Source of the DNA: Dyadobacter sp. 3J3
Lineage (GTDB): Bacteria > Bacteroidota > Bacteroidia > Cytophagales > Spirosomataceae
Length of the DNA: 64,000 nucleotides
NCBI RefSeq assembly: GCF_009801115.1
Contig: NZ_VTOL01000002.1
Coordinates: forward strand, 496,001-560,000
Direction of reading: 5' to 3'
Shown: positions 33,713 to 42,900 of the stretch, piece after piece
How positions within the stretch are numbered: the stretch's first letter is position 1
Layout of the letters: every line of letters starts with the position of its first letter
Made by a program: the position numbers and the translations under genes
Notes under the pieces: generated by a model
What the model was told of the DNA's origin: nothing
Databases searched by the model: none
Seen by the model: only the letters and a program-made list of their open reading frames with translations

Positions 33713-36691
33713 TTATTCTTCTTCTTTACTATATAAATTAAAGGCTAACAGATGCTTTTTAAATAGAGTATCGTATTCCATTGCCGCCACTTCCTGTTTC
33801 GCTTCCCTGCATTCATGCACGATTGTTTGTAAAATATACAGATCGGTATTAATATCCCGGCTTTTTGAAACATCATTATTTTTAGCGAATTCAAGATTTT
33901 CGTTTGCTCGCAAAGCCATCGTTTTGGCTGTGTCCAATGCCCTTTTATTTTCTCCCAATTCAAAAAGAAGACCGATATAATTTGAAGAAATCTGGTCGTA
34001 AGGGATACTTTTATCCGGCATTACAGCCAACGCTTTATTAATCACTTTCCTGGCTTCGTCTTTCCGGTTTTCCGCAATCAACTGATTCGTAAGACGTAAA
34101 AATGCAATTCGAGCCGTGGCTACCGGTGAACCCAGATAAGTCGGATCGTAATAGGTATTTTTATTGTCCAACTCGCGCCAAAACATTTTGTTCATCATGT
34201 TGTTATACATGATATCAGAGTTCACGTATCCGTCCGAAGCGCCGGGAACACGTACTGGAAGCAGTCGGTATGTATATCCTTCAAGCTGCATATATTCCTT
34301 CAAACCCAGATTATTGGAATTGCCCATTGTACTTGAAAAATAAACCGGCCTTTTCCAATTGTTGCTTGCGATAATATCAAGCATAACGAGGTCGCTCTTG
34401 TACAAATCTTTTTCGCCAATTTTCCAGCTCATAGAATCACTTAGCATTGGCAAAAGATCCTTTTTAACAATGTTCATTTTCTCCACTTCCTTAGTATTTA
34501 TCGGTAAAAAAAGGATCGAAGAAGGTAAGATCGAAGCCATTTCTCCACTTGTCAGCGGCACCTGAATCGCCCGGTTTTGCTGCTGAATCAGTTGCAGATA
34601 TTCTTTCAAATTAATTCCGGATTTTACGGATGGAATTTCGTAAAATGGCAAGTAGTCATTTTTCCCAAAAGCGTAACTATTGGTATCCAGTGATAGCGGC
34701 AATGCCTCGGAATTATTCATTTTCCTTTTCAGCTGTCTGATATACCAGTCAATCCCAAGGAATGTTTGCACACAAACCCGTACATCCGTTCTGAAACCTT
34801 CCACTTCCTGGACATACCATAGCGGAAAAGTATCATTATCACCTCCCGTAAATAAAATCGCGTTAGGCGCACAGGAATTCAACAGATTCCTGGCAAAATC
34901 AACGGAATGGTAGCGGTTACTACGGTTGTGATTATCCCAACCCTGAGCTACCATAATTACCGGAATTACCAATCCGAAAGCACTTGCCAGAACAGCTGTT
35001 TTCGAATTATCACCAACCCATTTTCTTAATCCATTTGCCAACGAAATAACACCCAGACCTATCCAAATGCAGAAAATATAAAACGAGCCGACATAAATAT
35101 AATCACGTTCCCGGGGTTCAACAGGCGGTGAATTAAGATAAATTACAAGCGCAACTCCTGTCAAAATAAACAACAGACCCAGCACCAGTAAATCCTTTTT
35201 CTTTTTAAAATAAAGAGCAGTCATTCCGGCAAATCCTAAAAGCAAAGGGAGCATCAAAAAGTTGTTATGACCTTTATTTTGTGAAATAGAAGATGGATAA
35301 ATCTTTGAAATATCCCAGGGAAGCAGTGTCCCAGCACCTTCTTCATCACTTTCCCGGCCAGCAAAATTCCAGAGGAAATAGCGCCAGTACATATGCCCAA
35401 GCTGATGTGAGAAAAGAAATGAAATGTTTTGAAGCATGGTTGGCTTTTGACCTTCCGCCAAACCGGTCATTTGCTGATAAAGTTGTGGATGACCGGGCTG
35501 CGTACTGTACATGCGCGGAAAAAGCATACTGCTTCCCGGCTCATAATCATAGTCGAACCGGTGACCCTGGATAACATATTTGCCATCTTTTTTTGAATAA
35601 ACAGTTGATTCCGGTTTTTGGCTGATCGCTTTTGAAGTAAAAGAAGGACCATACAAAAGTGGCCGGCTTCCGTATTGTTCTCTTTTCAAATAAGATACAA
35701 AACTCAAAACATCACTTGGGTCATTTTCATTAATCGGCGGATTATATTCCGAACGGACTAAAACCGTCAGATAGGACGCGTAACCCATTAAGACAAATGC
35801 AAACGAGAGTAAGCAGGTATTCAGTAGAATTTTTTCTTGTAGGTGAGCATAGCGGATTGCCCAAACCAGAGAGCCAATAAATAATAGTACGAAAACAATC
35901 ACGCCGGATTTATAAGGCAGCCCAAATGTATTTACAAAAAATATTTCAAATTTACCCGCCAGTCCGGGAAGTCCGGGAATGATACCGGAATTGATAATTC
36001 CCAGAACCACAAGTCCGCCTGCAAAGGCCATAAGTCCACCAAAAACAGAAGGTTTTGGGTATTTTTTGAAATAATAAACCAGCGCCAATGCCGGAATTGT
36101 AACAAGATTTAATAAATGTACTCCAATTGAAATTCCGGTTAAGTATGCAATAAATATCAGCCATCTGTTTTCCTCAGCGGGATCCTCTATCCTCTCCCAT
36201 TTAAAAACTGCCCATATGACGATCGCTGTAAAAAATGATGACATCGCGTAAACTTCTGCTTCAACCGCTGAAAACCAGAACGAATCCGACCAGGCATATG
36301 CGAGTGCGCCAACAATGCCTGAACCTGTAATAAGAATTACATCGCCAGTGCTGAGATCTTCATTTTTTTTGCCAATCAGTTTTCCCGCCAGCAATGCAAT
36401 TGTCCAATACAGAAAAAGAATTGTAAAAGCGCTGCATAACACAGAAAGCATATTGACCCAAAATGCAACTTTGGCAACATCGCCCAGCGCGAACATAGAA
36501 AAAATTCTGCCAATAAGCAGGAAAAATGGAGCTCCGGGTGGATGCGGCACCTGTAATTTAAAAGCGCAGGCAATAAACTCACCGCAGTCCCAAAAACTGG
36601 CAGTTTGTTCCATCGTGAGCGCGTAAGTGAGTAAGGCAATGGCGAAGACAATCCACCCTGTCAGGTTATTAATCCTGTTGAAATTTTTCAT
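33713..36691 (-). CDS. DUF2723 multi-helix membrane protein (probable glycosyltransferase-related) with C-terminal TPR-like region
   Basis: A 992-residue integral membrane protein characteristic of Bacteroidota. The N-terminus NLTGWIVFAIALLTYALTMEQTASFWDCGEFIACAFKLQVPHPPGAPFF is the DUF2723 signature, whose conserved acidic residue is placed like that of GT-C mannosyltransferases. At least ten helices follow to about residue 560. Then comes a soluble domain with ILFTGGDNDTFPLWYVQ and a C-terminal helical-repeat region (about 870-975). It may transfer sugars from a lipid carrier to protein; that is inference from GT-C similarity. It is monocistronic, sharing a terminator with the convergent AHSA1 gene. 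Confidence 0.88.
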   Translation of the reverse strand: MKNFNRINNLTGWIVFAIALLTYALTMEQTASFWDCGEFIACAFKLQVPHPPGAPFFLLIGRIFSMFALGDVAKVAFWVNMLSVLCSAFTILFLYWTIALLAGKLIGKKNEDLSTGDVILITGSGIVGALAYAWSDSFWFSAVEAEVYAMSSFFTAIVIWAVFKWERIEDPAEENRWLIFIAYLTGISIGVHLLNLVTIPALALVYYFKKYPKPSVFGGLMAFAGGLVVLGIINSGIIPGLPGLAGKFEIFFVNTFGLPYKSGVIVFVLLFIGSLVWAIRYAHLQEKILLNTCLLSFAFVLMGYASYLTVLVRSEYNPPINENDPSDVLSFVSYLKREQYGSRPLLYGPSFTSKAISQKPESTVYSKKDGKYVIQGHRFDYDYEPGSSMLFPRMYSTQPGHPQLYQQMTGLAEGQKPTMLQNISFLFSHQLGHMYWRYFLWNFAGRESDEEGAGTLLPWDISKIYPSSISQNKGHNNFLMLPLLLGFAGMTALYFKKKKDLLVLGLLFILTGVALVIYLNSPPVEPRERDYIYVGSFYIFCIWIGLGVISLANGLRKWVGDNSKTAVLASAFGLVIPVIMVAQGWDNHNRSNRYHSVDFARNLLNSCAPNAILFTGGDNDTFPLWYVQEVEGFRTDVRVCVQTFLGIDWYIRQLKRKMNNSEALPLSLDTNSYAFGKNDYLPFYEIPSVKSGINLKEYLQLIQQQNRAIQVPLTSGEMASILPSSILFLPINTKEVEKMNIVKKDLLPMLSDSMSWKIGEKDLYKSDLVMLDIIASNNWKRPVYFSSTMGNSNNLGLKEYMQLEGYTYRLLPVRVPGASDGYVNSDIMYNNMMNKMFWRELDNKNTYYDPTYLGSPVATARIAFLRLTNQLIAENRKDEARKVINKALAVMPDKSIPYDQISSNYIGLLFELGENKRALDTAKTMALRANENLEFAKNNDVSKSRDINTDLYILQTIVHECREAKQEVAAMEYDTLFKKHLLAFNLYSKEEE

Positions 36692-37028
36692 TTTGATCCG
36701 TGATGTTTAGACACAGTAGTATTGACGCAAAGTGCTAATAGCAAATTACTTATTATCAACACCCTGGTGTCATTAGGAATATTTCGATGGGTCAAAACTA
36801 TGTAAATCGATACGCTTCACGATAGCAGTTATCCTTAAAAAAAGTTAACATAAGGATGTATGGATCGCTCCTTAACTTTCTTTAACAATATTCATGTGTC
36901 GGCAGTACAATAGCAGTCAATTTGATACGTGGCAAACTGAATTTTAAATTTTACGGTTATTTGTAAATCGCGGATTACGGCTTAAAGATTTTATAAGTAA
37001 TTTGAGCCCATATTAATCATTTAGTTTT
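36692..37028. other. Gene-free region between divergent genes
   Basis: No coding frame or RNA gene was found. It separates the DUF2723 start from the divergent TPR gene and probably carries both promoters. An imperfect AAAGTTAA / TTAACTTT pair at about 36838-36882 is the only structure noticed. Confidence 0.45.
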
Positions 37029-37901
37029 ATGCTTGAAGTTCTGGTTGTACTTTCATTGATTGGCTACATCTATTATTTGCGGAATTATGCGGATTTAAGA
37101 ACCAAATCTGAGAAAGAAGCTGCCGGTTTGCAGGAAGGAATTAATCTTTACAACGAGTCACAAATTGAAAAGGCTTTTGATTATTTTGACCAAAAGATAA
37201 AGGCAAAACCAAAATCCAGTTTCGCCTACCTTTACCGGGCACTTTGCTACAAAAAAATCGGAAATGTTGCTGCCGCCAAAAATGACCTGATTAAAGGCCT
37301 GAGCTATGACGGAGCATTATTCCAGCTTCACCTGGAAAAAGGGAAAATAGAATATGAAGCTCAATTGCTCAGAGATGCGCTGGAATCTTTTGATAAAGCG
37401 GTTTTGTACGACGGCGATGAACACGAGGCGACTTACCATTGGCGGGGATTGGCTTATCAGGCACTTGGAAGAGATGTGGAAGCTCAAAAAAATTTTTGGA
37501 AAGAAAGTGATATTTTAAAGCAAAAACTGACAGCCGGACCAGCAGTAACAAAACAGAAGGATCCATTTCTGGATAAGAGGCTTGCGATAAATTCTGTGCT
37601 GATCATTGCTACCAGTATTTTGGTCATCGTGATCATCAAAAAATCAGAAGGTATTCATTTACCATTTTTGCTTGCCGTTTTTTCAGCCATCACGATTGGT
37701 ATTGTTGAGCCGATAAAGGGTTGGATACTGGCTATTTTTCAATGCATTCTTTTGGTGGCGGGATATTTTCTTTTCACGGACATCCCTGAAAATGCTGGTC
37801 GCCAGGAAGTTGAAAATTTCAGCTTGTATGGAAGTTGCGTTTTAACTTTTGCGGGAAGTTTTATTGGAGCATTTTTAAAAAGAGCATTTATAGCTGGTTA
37901 A
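37029..37901 (+). CDS. TPR-repeat membrane protein
   Basis: A 290-residue protein. An N-terminal helix (LEVLVVLSLIGYIYYL) anchors it. Three or four TPR units follow (about residues 35-170: GINLYNESQIEKAFDYFDQKI, AYLYRALCYKKIGNVAAAKNDLIKGL, YHWRGLAYQALGRDVEAQKNF), then three or four C-terminal helices (about 190-290). It probably acts as a scaffold; no enzyme domain is visible. It ends 14 bases before an AraC-family gene, so both may share a transcript. Confidence 0.75.
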   Translation: MLEVLVVLSLIGYIYYLRNYADLRTKSEKEAAGLQEGINLYNESQIEKAFDYFDQKIKAKPKSSFAYLYRALCYKKIGNVAAAKNDLIKGLSYDGALFQLHLEKGKIEYEAQLLRDALESFDKAVLYDGDEHEATYHWRGLAYQALGRDVEAQKNFWKESDILKQKLTAGPAVTKQKDPFLDKRLAINSVLIIATSILVIVIIKKSEGIHLPFLLAVFSAITIGIVEPIKGWILAIFQCILLVAGYFLFTDIPENAGRQEVENFSLYGSCVLTFAGSFIGAFLKRAFIAG

Positions 37902-37915
37902 ATATTGAAAATCAA

Positions 37916-38785
37916 ATGGAACAAGCCCACGAAATCTCATTAAATGTAATTGTTGAAAAAGATATAAAAGATTCATTTTCAATCCATTTACTAAATAGCC
38001 ATGCGTTAAATTCTTCTTCTCCAATTCGTCTGAAATATCATCGTATACTTCTGGTTAAAGATGGAAACGGCGTTCTTACTATTGATGGAACTACTTTTCC
38101 CGTTTCAGGCAGTGAACTGTTTTTGCTGGCAAAAGAACAGATTTTTTCCTTTTCAAAACTTGATAATATTTCCGGCTACGAACTTTGTTTTGGTGATTGC
38201 TTTTGGGAAAAAACACCGGCGAGCGCCAATAACTGCAAAGCAGTTTTGTTCAATAATATAACGGATAATCAGCACATTTTTGTCCCAACAGCCGGATATC
38301 CCGAAATGGATTTATTGTTTAATAATTTGCTTTTGGAATACCAAAATGAAGATTATATTAATAAACCAGACGCAATGGCTGCTTATTTGAAAATAATCAT
38401 GATCAAAACGGCTAACTTAAATGCCTCCTTAACGAAGGCATATGACAATTTTGAGAAACAAATTTACCGGCAGTTTTTGGGATTAGTACAAAACCAGTTT
38501 AACACAACACACGACGTTTCAGATTTCGCTTCTCAATTAAATATTTCAACCAGAAAACTTTCGGAAATATGTAAGCACAACAGCAACAAAGGCCCGAAAG
38601 ATATTATCAGCCTGCAAATTATTACCGAAGCGAAACGGGCTTTACAGTTTAGCACAAAGCCTGTTAAAGAAATTGCTTTTGATCTAAACTTCAATTCTCC
38701 GGAACAGTTTAGCCATTTTTTCAAAAAATATACCCATTTTTCTCCCCAGCTCTATCGTGTCGATTTTGTAAAAATTGGCATGTGA
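37916..38785 (+). CDS. AraC-family transcriptional regulator
   Basis: A 289-residue protein with an N-terminal cupin-like domain (YHRILLVKDGNGVLTIDGTTFPV, ELFLLAKEQIFSF) and a C-terminal AraC helix-turn-helix pair (FASQLNISTRKLSEICKHN and VKEIAFDLNFNSPEQFSHFFKKYTHFSPQLYR). The ATG at 37916 gives a normal start; a longer frame opening at 37835 overlaps the upstream gene and is rejected. The gene lies 91 bases before an HD hydrolase gene of the cyanamide-hydratase group, which may be its target (inference). Confidence 0.88.
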   Translation: MEQAHEISLNVIVEKDIKDSFSIHLLNSHALNSSSPIRLKYHRILLVKDGNGVLTIDGTTFPVSGSELFLLAKEQIFSFSKLDNISGYELCFGDCFWEKTPASANNCKAVLFNNITDNQHIFVPTAGYPEMDLLFNNLLLEYQNEDYINKPDAMAAYLKIIMIKTANLNASLTKAYDNFEKQIYRQFLGLVQNQFNTTHDVSDFASQLNISTRKLSEICKHNSNKGPKDIISLQIITEAKRALQFSTKPVKEIAFDLNFNSPEQFSHFFKKYTHFSPQLYRVDFVKIGM

Positions 38786-38876
38786 TCAACCGGATTTGAC
38801 ATTCCCTACTGCTAACGACTTGACTAATTTTGTGCATGAAATTCATGTCAAACAAATAAGTTAAATCATTTATTAT

Positions 38877-39527
38877 ATGTCAGTTAACAAATTAAAATCC
38901 GTAGCCGGAATTCAAATTCCGGATAGTGCGATATCAAGTCAGGCAACTGAACTTTTACTGGAACATGGTACTGAATTCATTTACAATCATTCCCTTCGTG
39001 TATTCCTTTTTGCTTCTTTGAATGGAAAAAGAAATGCATTGGCGTATGACGCCGAGTTGTTATACGTCAGTTCGATTTTTCACGATCTCGGTCTGACATC
39101 TCATTACAGCAGTCCGGATAAACGTTTTGAAGTCGATGGAGCTAACGCAGCAAGGGATTTTTTGAAAAGTCACGGTTTGCCCAAAGAATCACTTCAACTT
39201 GTTTGGGATACCATTGCATTACACACAACGATTGGTATTGCAGAACATAAGGAGCCCGAAGTTGCGTTGATGTATTCCGGTGTCGGGCTGGATGTAATGG
39301 GTGAAGGATATGAAAACCTGAGTGATGTCAATCGGGAAGAAATCATATCTGCATTTCCTAGTAATGATTTCAAAAAGAACATTATTCCAACATTCTTTTC
39401 CGGTTTCGAACACAAAACAGACACAACTTTTGGTAATATAAAAGCGGACGTTTGCGCTTATATGATCCCAAATTTTCACCGCAAAAATTTCTGTGACTGT
39501 ATTCTTCACTCGCCATGGAGCGAATAA
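38877..39527 (+). CDS. HD-domain hydrolase of the cyanamide hydratase-like group
   Basis: A 216-residue soluble HD-domain protein. Motifs are FIYNHSLRVFLFA (first His), VSSIFHDLGLTSHY (HD pair), LVWDTIALHTTIGIA (His) and MYSGVGLDVMGEGYENL (Asp). The pattern, especially HSLRV with FHDLGLT and ALHTTIGIA, resembles the fungal and bacterial cyanamide hydratase (DDI1-type) group, which converts cyanamide to urea. The true substrate here is unknown. It is preceded by an AraC regulator and ends in a strong terminator. Confidence 0.8.
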   Translation: MSVNKLKSVAGIQIPDSAISSQATELLLEHGTEFIYNHSLRVFLFASLNGKRNALAYDAELLYVSSIFHDLGLTSHYSSPDKRFEVDGANAARDFLKSHGLPKESLQLVWDTIALHTTIGIAEHKEPEVALMYSGVGLDVMGEGYENLSDVNREEIISAFPSNDFKKNIIPTFFSGFEHKTDTTFGNIKADVCAYMIPNFHRKNFCDCILHSPWSE

Positions 39528-39535
39528 AATACTTT

Positions 39536-39576
39536 AAAAACAATCCTGCTGATATTTTTTCAACAGGATTGTTTTT
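39536..39576 (+). terminator. Hairpin terminator after the HD hydrolase gene
   Basis: Thirteen-base arms (39536-39548 and 39564-39576) are fully complementary and the right arm ends in GTTTTT. It can work in both directions. Confidence 0.88.
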
Positions 39577-39947
39577 GTAATTAAGTTACAAATTGCAACG
39601 GCCCGATGTGGTTTTAATCTCTTCAAAATTCAATATATCTCTATCCTTATCAGTTCTTCTCTCTGATTAAATTACATTACCGGGCACAATTAATTTTCTT
39701 CTTTGCTCGGAAAAAATCAATACGGATATTAGCTAAGAACCTGGCTAAAATCTTTCCTTCAAAAGACAGTTCTACAATACATTAACTCATCATTTCCATG
39801 AGTGACAAAATCATAACACAAGCATCATTCATTATTTGGACCGAAATAAGAAGAATAGACAGAATTTTGAACTGTCTTATTCTTATTTGTCATACCCTGC
39901 TCCTTTGAAATCCTGCATTATTAATCCAACTAATTTAAAACAAAAAA
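39577..39947. other. Leader region of the giant nuclease gene, with one hairpin
   Basis: No gene was found in this stretch. An imperfect hairpin at 39844-39888 (AAATAAGAAGAATAGACAG against CTGTCTTATTCTTATTT) lies about 60 bases before the start codon. It could lie in the 5' untranslated leader. The rest shows no recognisable site. Confidence 0.5.
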
Positions 39948-42900
39948 ATGAAGAGAATCTTTACCAAAGAAAATGGGATTGATGCGCGCAGTCTAAAAAA
40001 GGCAGTCCGGCACGTCTTATTGATCTGCCTCTTGTCCAGCTCTTTTTTAATTGACCTAAGAGCACAGGCTGTTACGCAAACAGGATTTACATCCGTCATT
40101 ACTCCACAATATATGTCGAGCGGAACTTCAACCCGCTTGCCAGTAATGTTTAGAGCGACTGTAACCGGACTAACAGCCAGCACAGTTTACAGATATTTTA
40201 CCGGAGGTGCCATCACTACGGATTTTGGAGGAACAAATCCGGGAGCTGGAAATCCACTTATGATCAGTGCAAATGGAGCAACTTACACGTACTCCACAGG
40301 AGCATCCACTGGCACAGCGGGTAATTATGAAACCTTCACAACAGACGGAAGTGGTAATTACACCGGCTGGTTTGGGTTTGTAAATACGGGAAATGCCCGG
40401 TTCACAGCGGGAAATGATATTTACCCTGTTATTGTCATTGCCAGTTCAACAGGAACAATTTTATCCCGAAATGTCCTTGATGTGTCTATTAAAGTTCTTG
40501 GATACAGTGCCACTTCCGCAGCTACAAACGGGTCATTTTTAAAAGAAACTTCTTCCGCAACAGCTAAAAATCTCGTTGCCATTTATGACAACATAGCCGG
40601 TACTGGAAGACCATTATTTGTTTCCCCAGTTGAATCCATTGGGGTCACTATTGGCAGTGTAACAAGTGGGTATTTAACAACAGCCGGAAGCTGGAATGCA
40701 ATTATTCCAAACATACTTCCTAATGGGGTAAGAAGAATTGAACAAAGAAGCGTTACCACAGGCAATGTTGTTGGCTGCGCAACAGACGATGACGGAGTTT
40801 GGACAACCGGCTCCGTGAATACAGTAAACCCTGCTTCCGGAACTACTGCAATAACAATTTCTGGTACAGATGCGCCTCTGACTTCTTGCGGCCCTACTCT
40901 TCCAGCCGTTACGCTATCAGTAAATCCTACTTCGGGCTCCGAAGCAAATCAGACTGTCATTACTGTAACCGCTACTTCATCTGTTCCGGTAAGTGGAGAT
41001 CAGACAGTTTCACTTGCCGTAACAGGAACCGGAATCACTTCCTCAGATTATACTTTAAGTTCGCCAACGATAACCATTTTAAGCGGACAAACTTCGGGAA
41101 CTGCAACCTTTACAATTACAGACGATTCAGATGACGAAGGAACTGAAACTGCCATTTTAACAATTAGTAATCCTTCATCAGGTGTTACTTTGGGCTCTAC
41201 GGTTTCTCAAAATATTACAATTACGGATAATGATGGTGCACCTAATGCAAATGCTCCGGTGATTTTGGCTGACAACGAAACGGTCCTTGATGCTGAAAAA
41301 ACTACTGCTTATTTGAGTATTCCAGACAATAGTCCAGTGGCTACGCCCGCAGCTTTTTTAAGTGGGGTCATGAGTGACCCTACGGATCCCGCCGCAACGA
41401 TTGGTATAGAATTTAATATCAGTGATGTTGAAACTGCGGCAGCATCTCTTGTTGTAACTGCTTCAAGTAGCAATACAGCAGTTGTTACAAATGCCAATCT
41501 GGTTGTTACAGGAACAGGCAATAGTCGTAATGTTAAAATTATCCCGGTTGGAGCAGGTTACAGCGATATTACTGTAACGGTTTCTGATGGCTCGTTAACC
41601 GATTCTTACGTCATAAAATATGCAGCATCCGCTGCATCCGGAACGCCTTCAACCACAAGATTCCTTACACAGGTGAGTGATGCGTCAACTGCACAAGCGA
41701 TTGATGACAATTATGTTTTGGTTGGCGATGATGAGAATCAGGTTTTGAGATTATATAACAGAACAAATTCCGGCTTACCTGTTAATGGTTTTGATTACAC
41801 ATCTTCACTAGGCTTAACCGATTTGTCAGGAGGCTTACCTCGTGAAGTTGATATTGAATCTTCTGTCAAAATTGATAACCGTATATTCTGGCTGGGATCG
41901 CATGGAAATTCCTCAGAAGGTAAAAACAGACCAAACCGCAGCCGACTTTTCGCTACCGATATTTCAGGAACCGGAGCATCTGCAACGCTGAGTTATGTTG
42001 GCCGTTATGATGGATTAAAAACAGATTTACTTGCCTGGGATACTTCAAATGGCAATATTCTTGGATTGACAGCAAGTGCAGCAACCGGAAAAATGCCGGA
42101 AGATCCTGCTCTTGACGGATTTAACATTGAAGGATTAACCGTTGCGCCTGACGGGACAACAGGATATATTGCTTTCCGTGGGCCAATAGAGCCCGTTTCT
42201 AGTCGTAACAGTGCTTTAATTATTCCTTGGACGAATATGACAACTCTTGTGACCGGAAATCCTACGACGGGTCCGGCCACTTTCGGCACTCCAATTCAGT
42301 TGGATCTGGGAGGACGTGGAATTCGTGAAATTAAGAAAAACACTTCAGGACAATATTTGATCATCGCCGGCCCTTCGGATGGTGCAACAGGTGTGGCTCC
42401 AAAAGATTTCAGACTATATACCTGGACCGGAATTGATTCTGATGCACCTGTGTTGCGCTCAGCAAATCTTAATGCATTAAACACCAATGGAAGTTTCGAA
42501 TCCATTGTGGATATGCCTGCCAACTTAACCAGTACAAGCCAGATTCAGCTTTTAGTGGATAATGGGGATGCAGTTTTTTATGGGGACGGAACGGTTGCAA
42601 AGGATTTGGCTCAAAATAACTTCAAAAAATTCCGTAGCGAAATTGTCACCTTAGGCACTACGCCTCTGGTTGCCACTTTAATTCATGATATTCAGGGAAG
42701 CGGAAGTGCAGCAGCGCTTACCGGCGTTCAAACCATCGAAGGTATTGTTACCCGTACATTTTTGGGTACAAATGGATTGAGCGGATTTTATGTACAGGAA
42801 GAAGATGCTGACGCAGATGCAAATCCTGCAACATCGGAAGGTATTTTTGTATATAACCTGGCGGCCGATCCAACAGGATTAGTTACACCAGTTGAAGGCG

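Noticed and set aside
37835..37915. A longer N-terminus for the AraC regulator overlapping the TPR gene.
   Set aside because: The extra residues are antigenic-looking shadow sequence of the TPR gene's last helix, and the ATG at 37916 begins the normal family-like protein.
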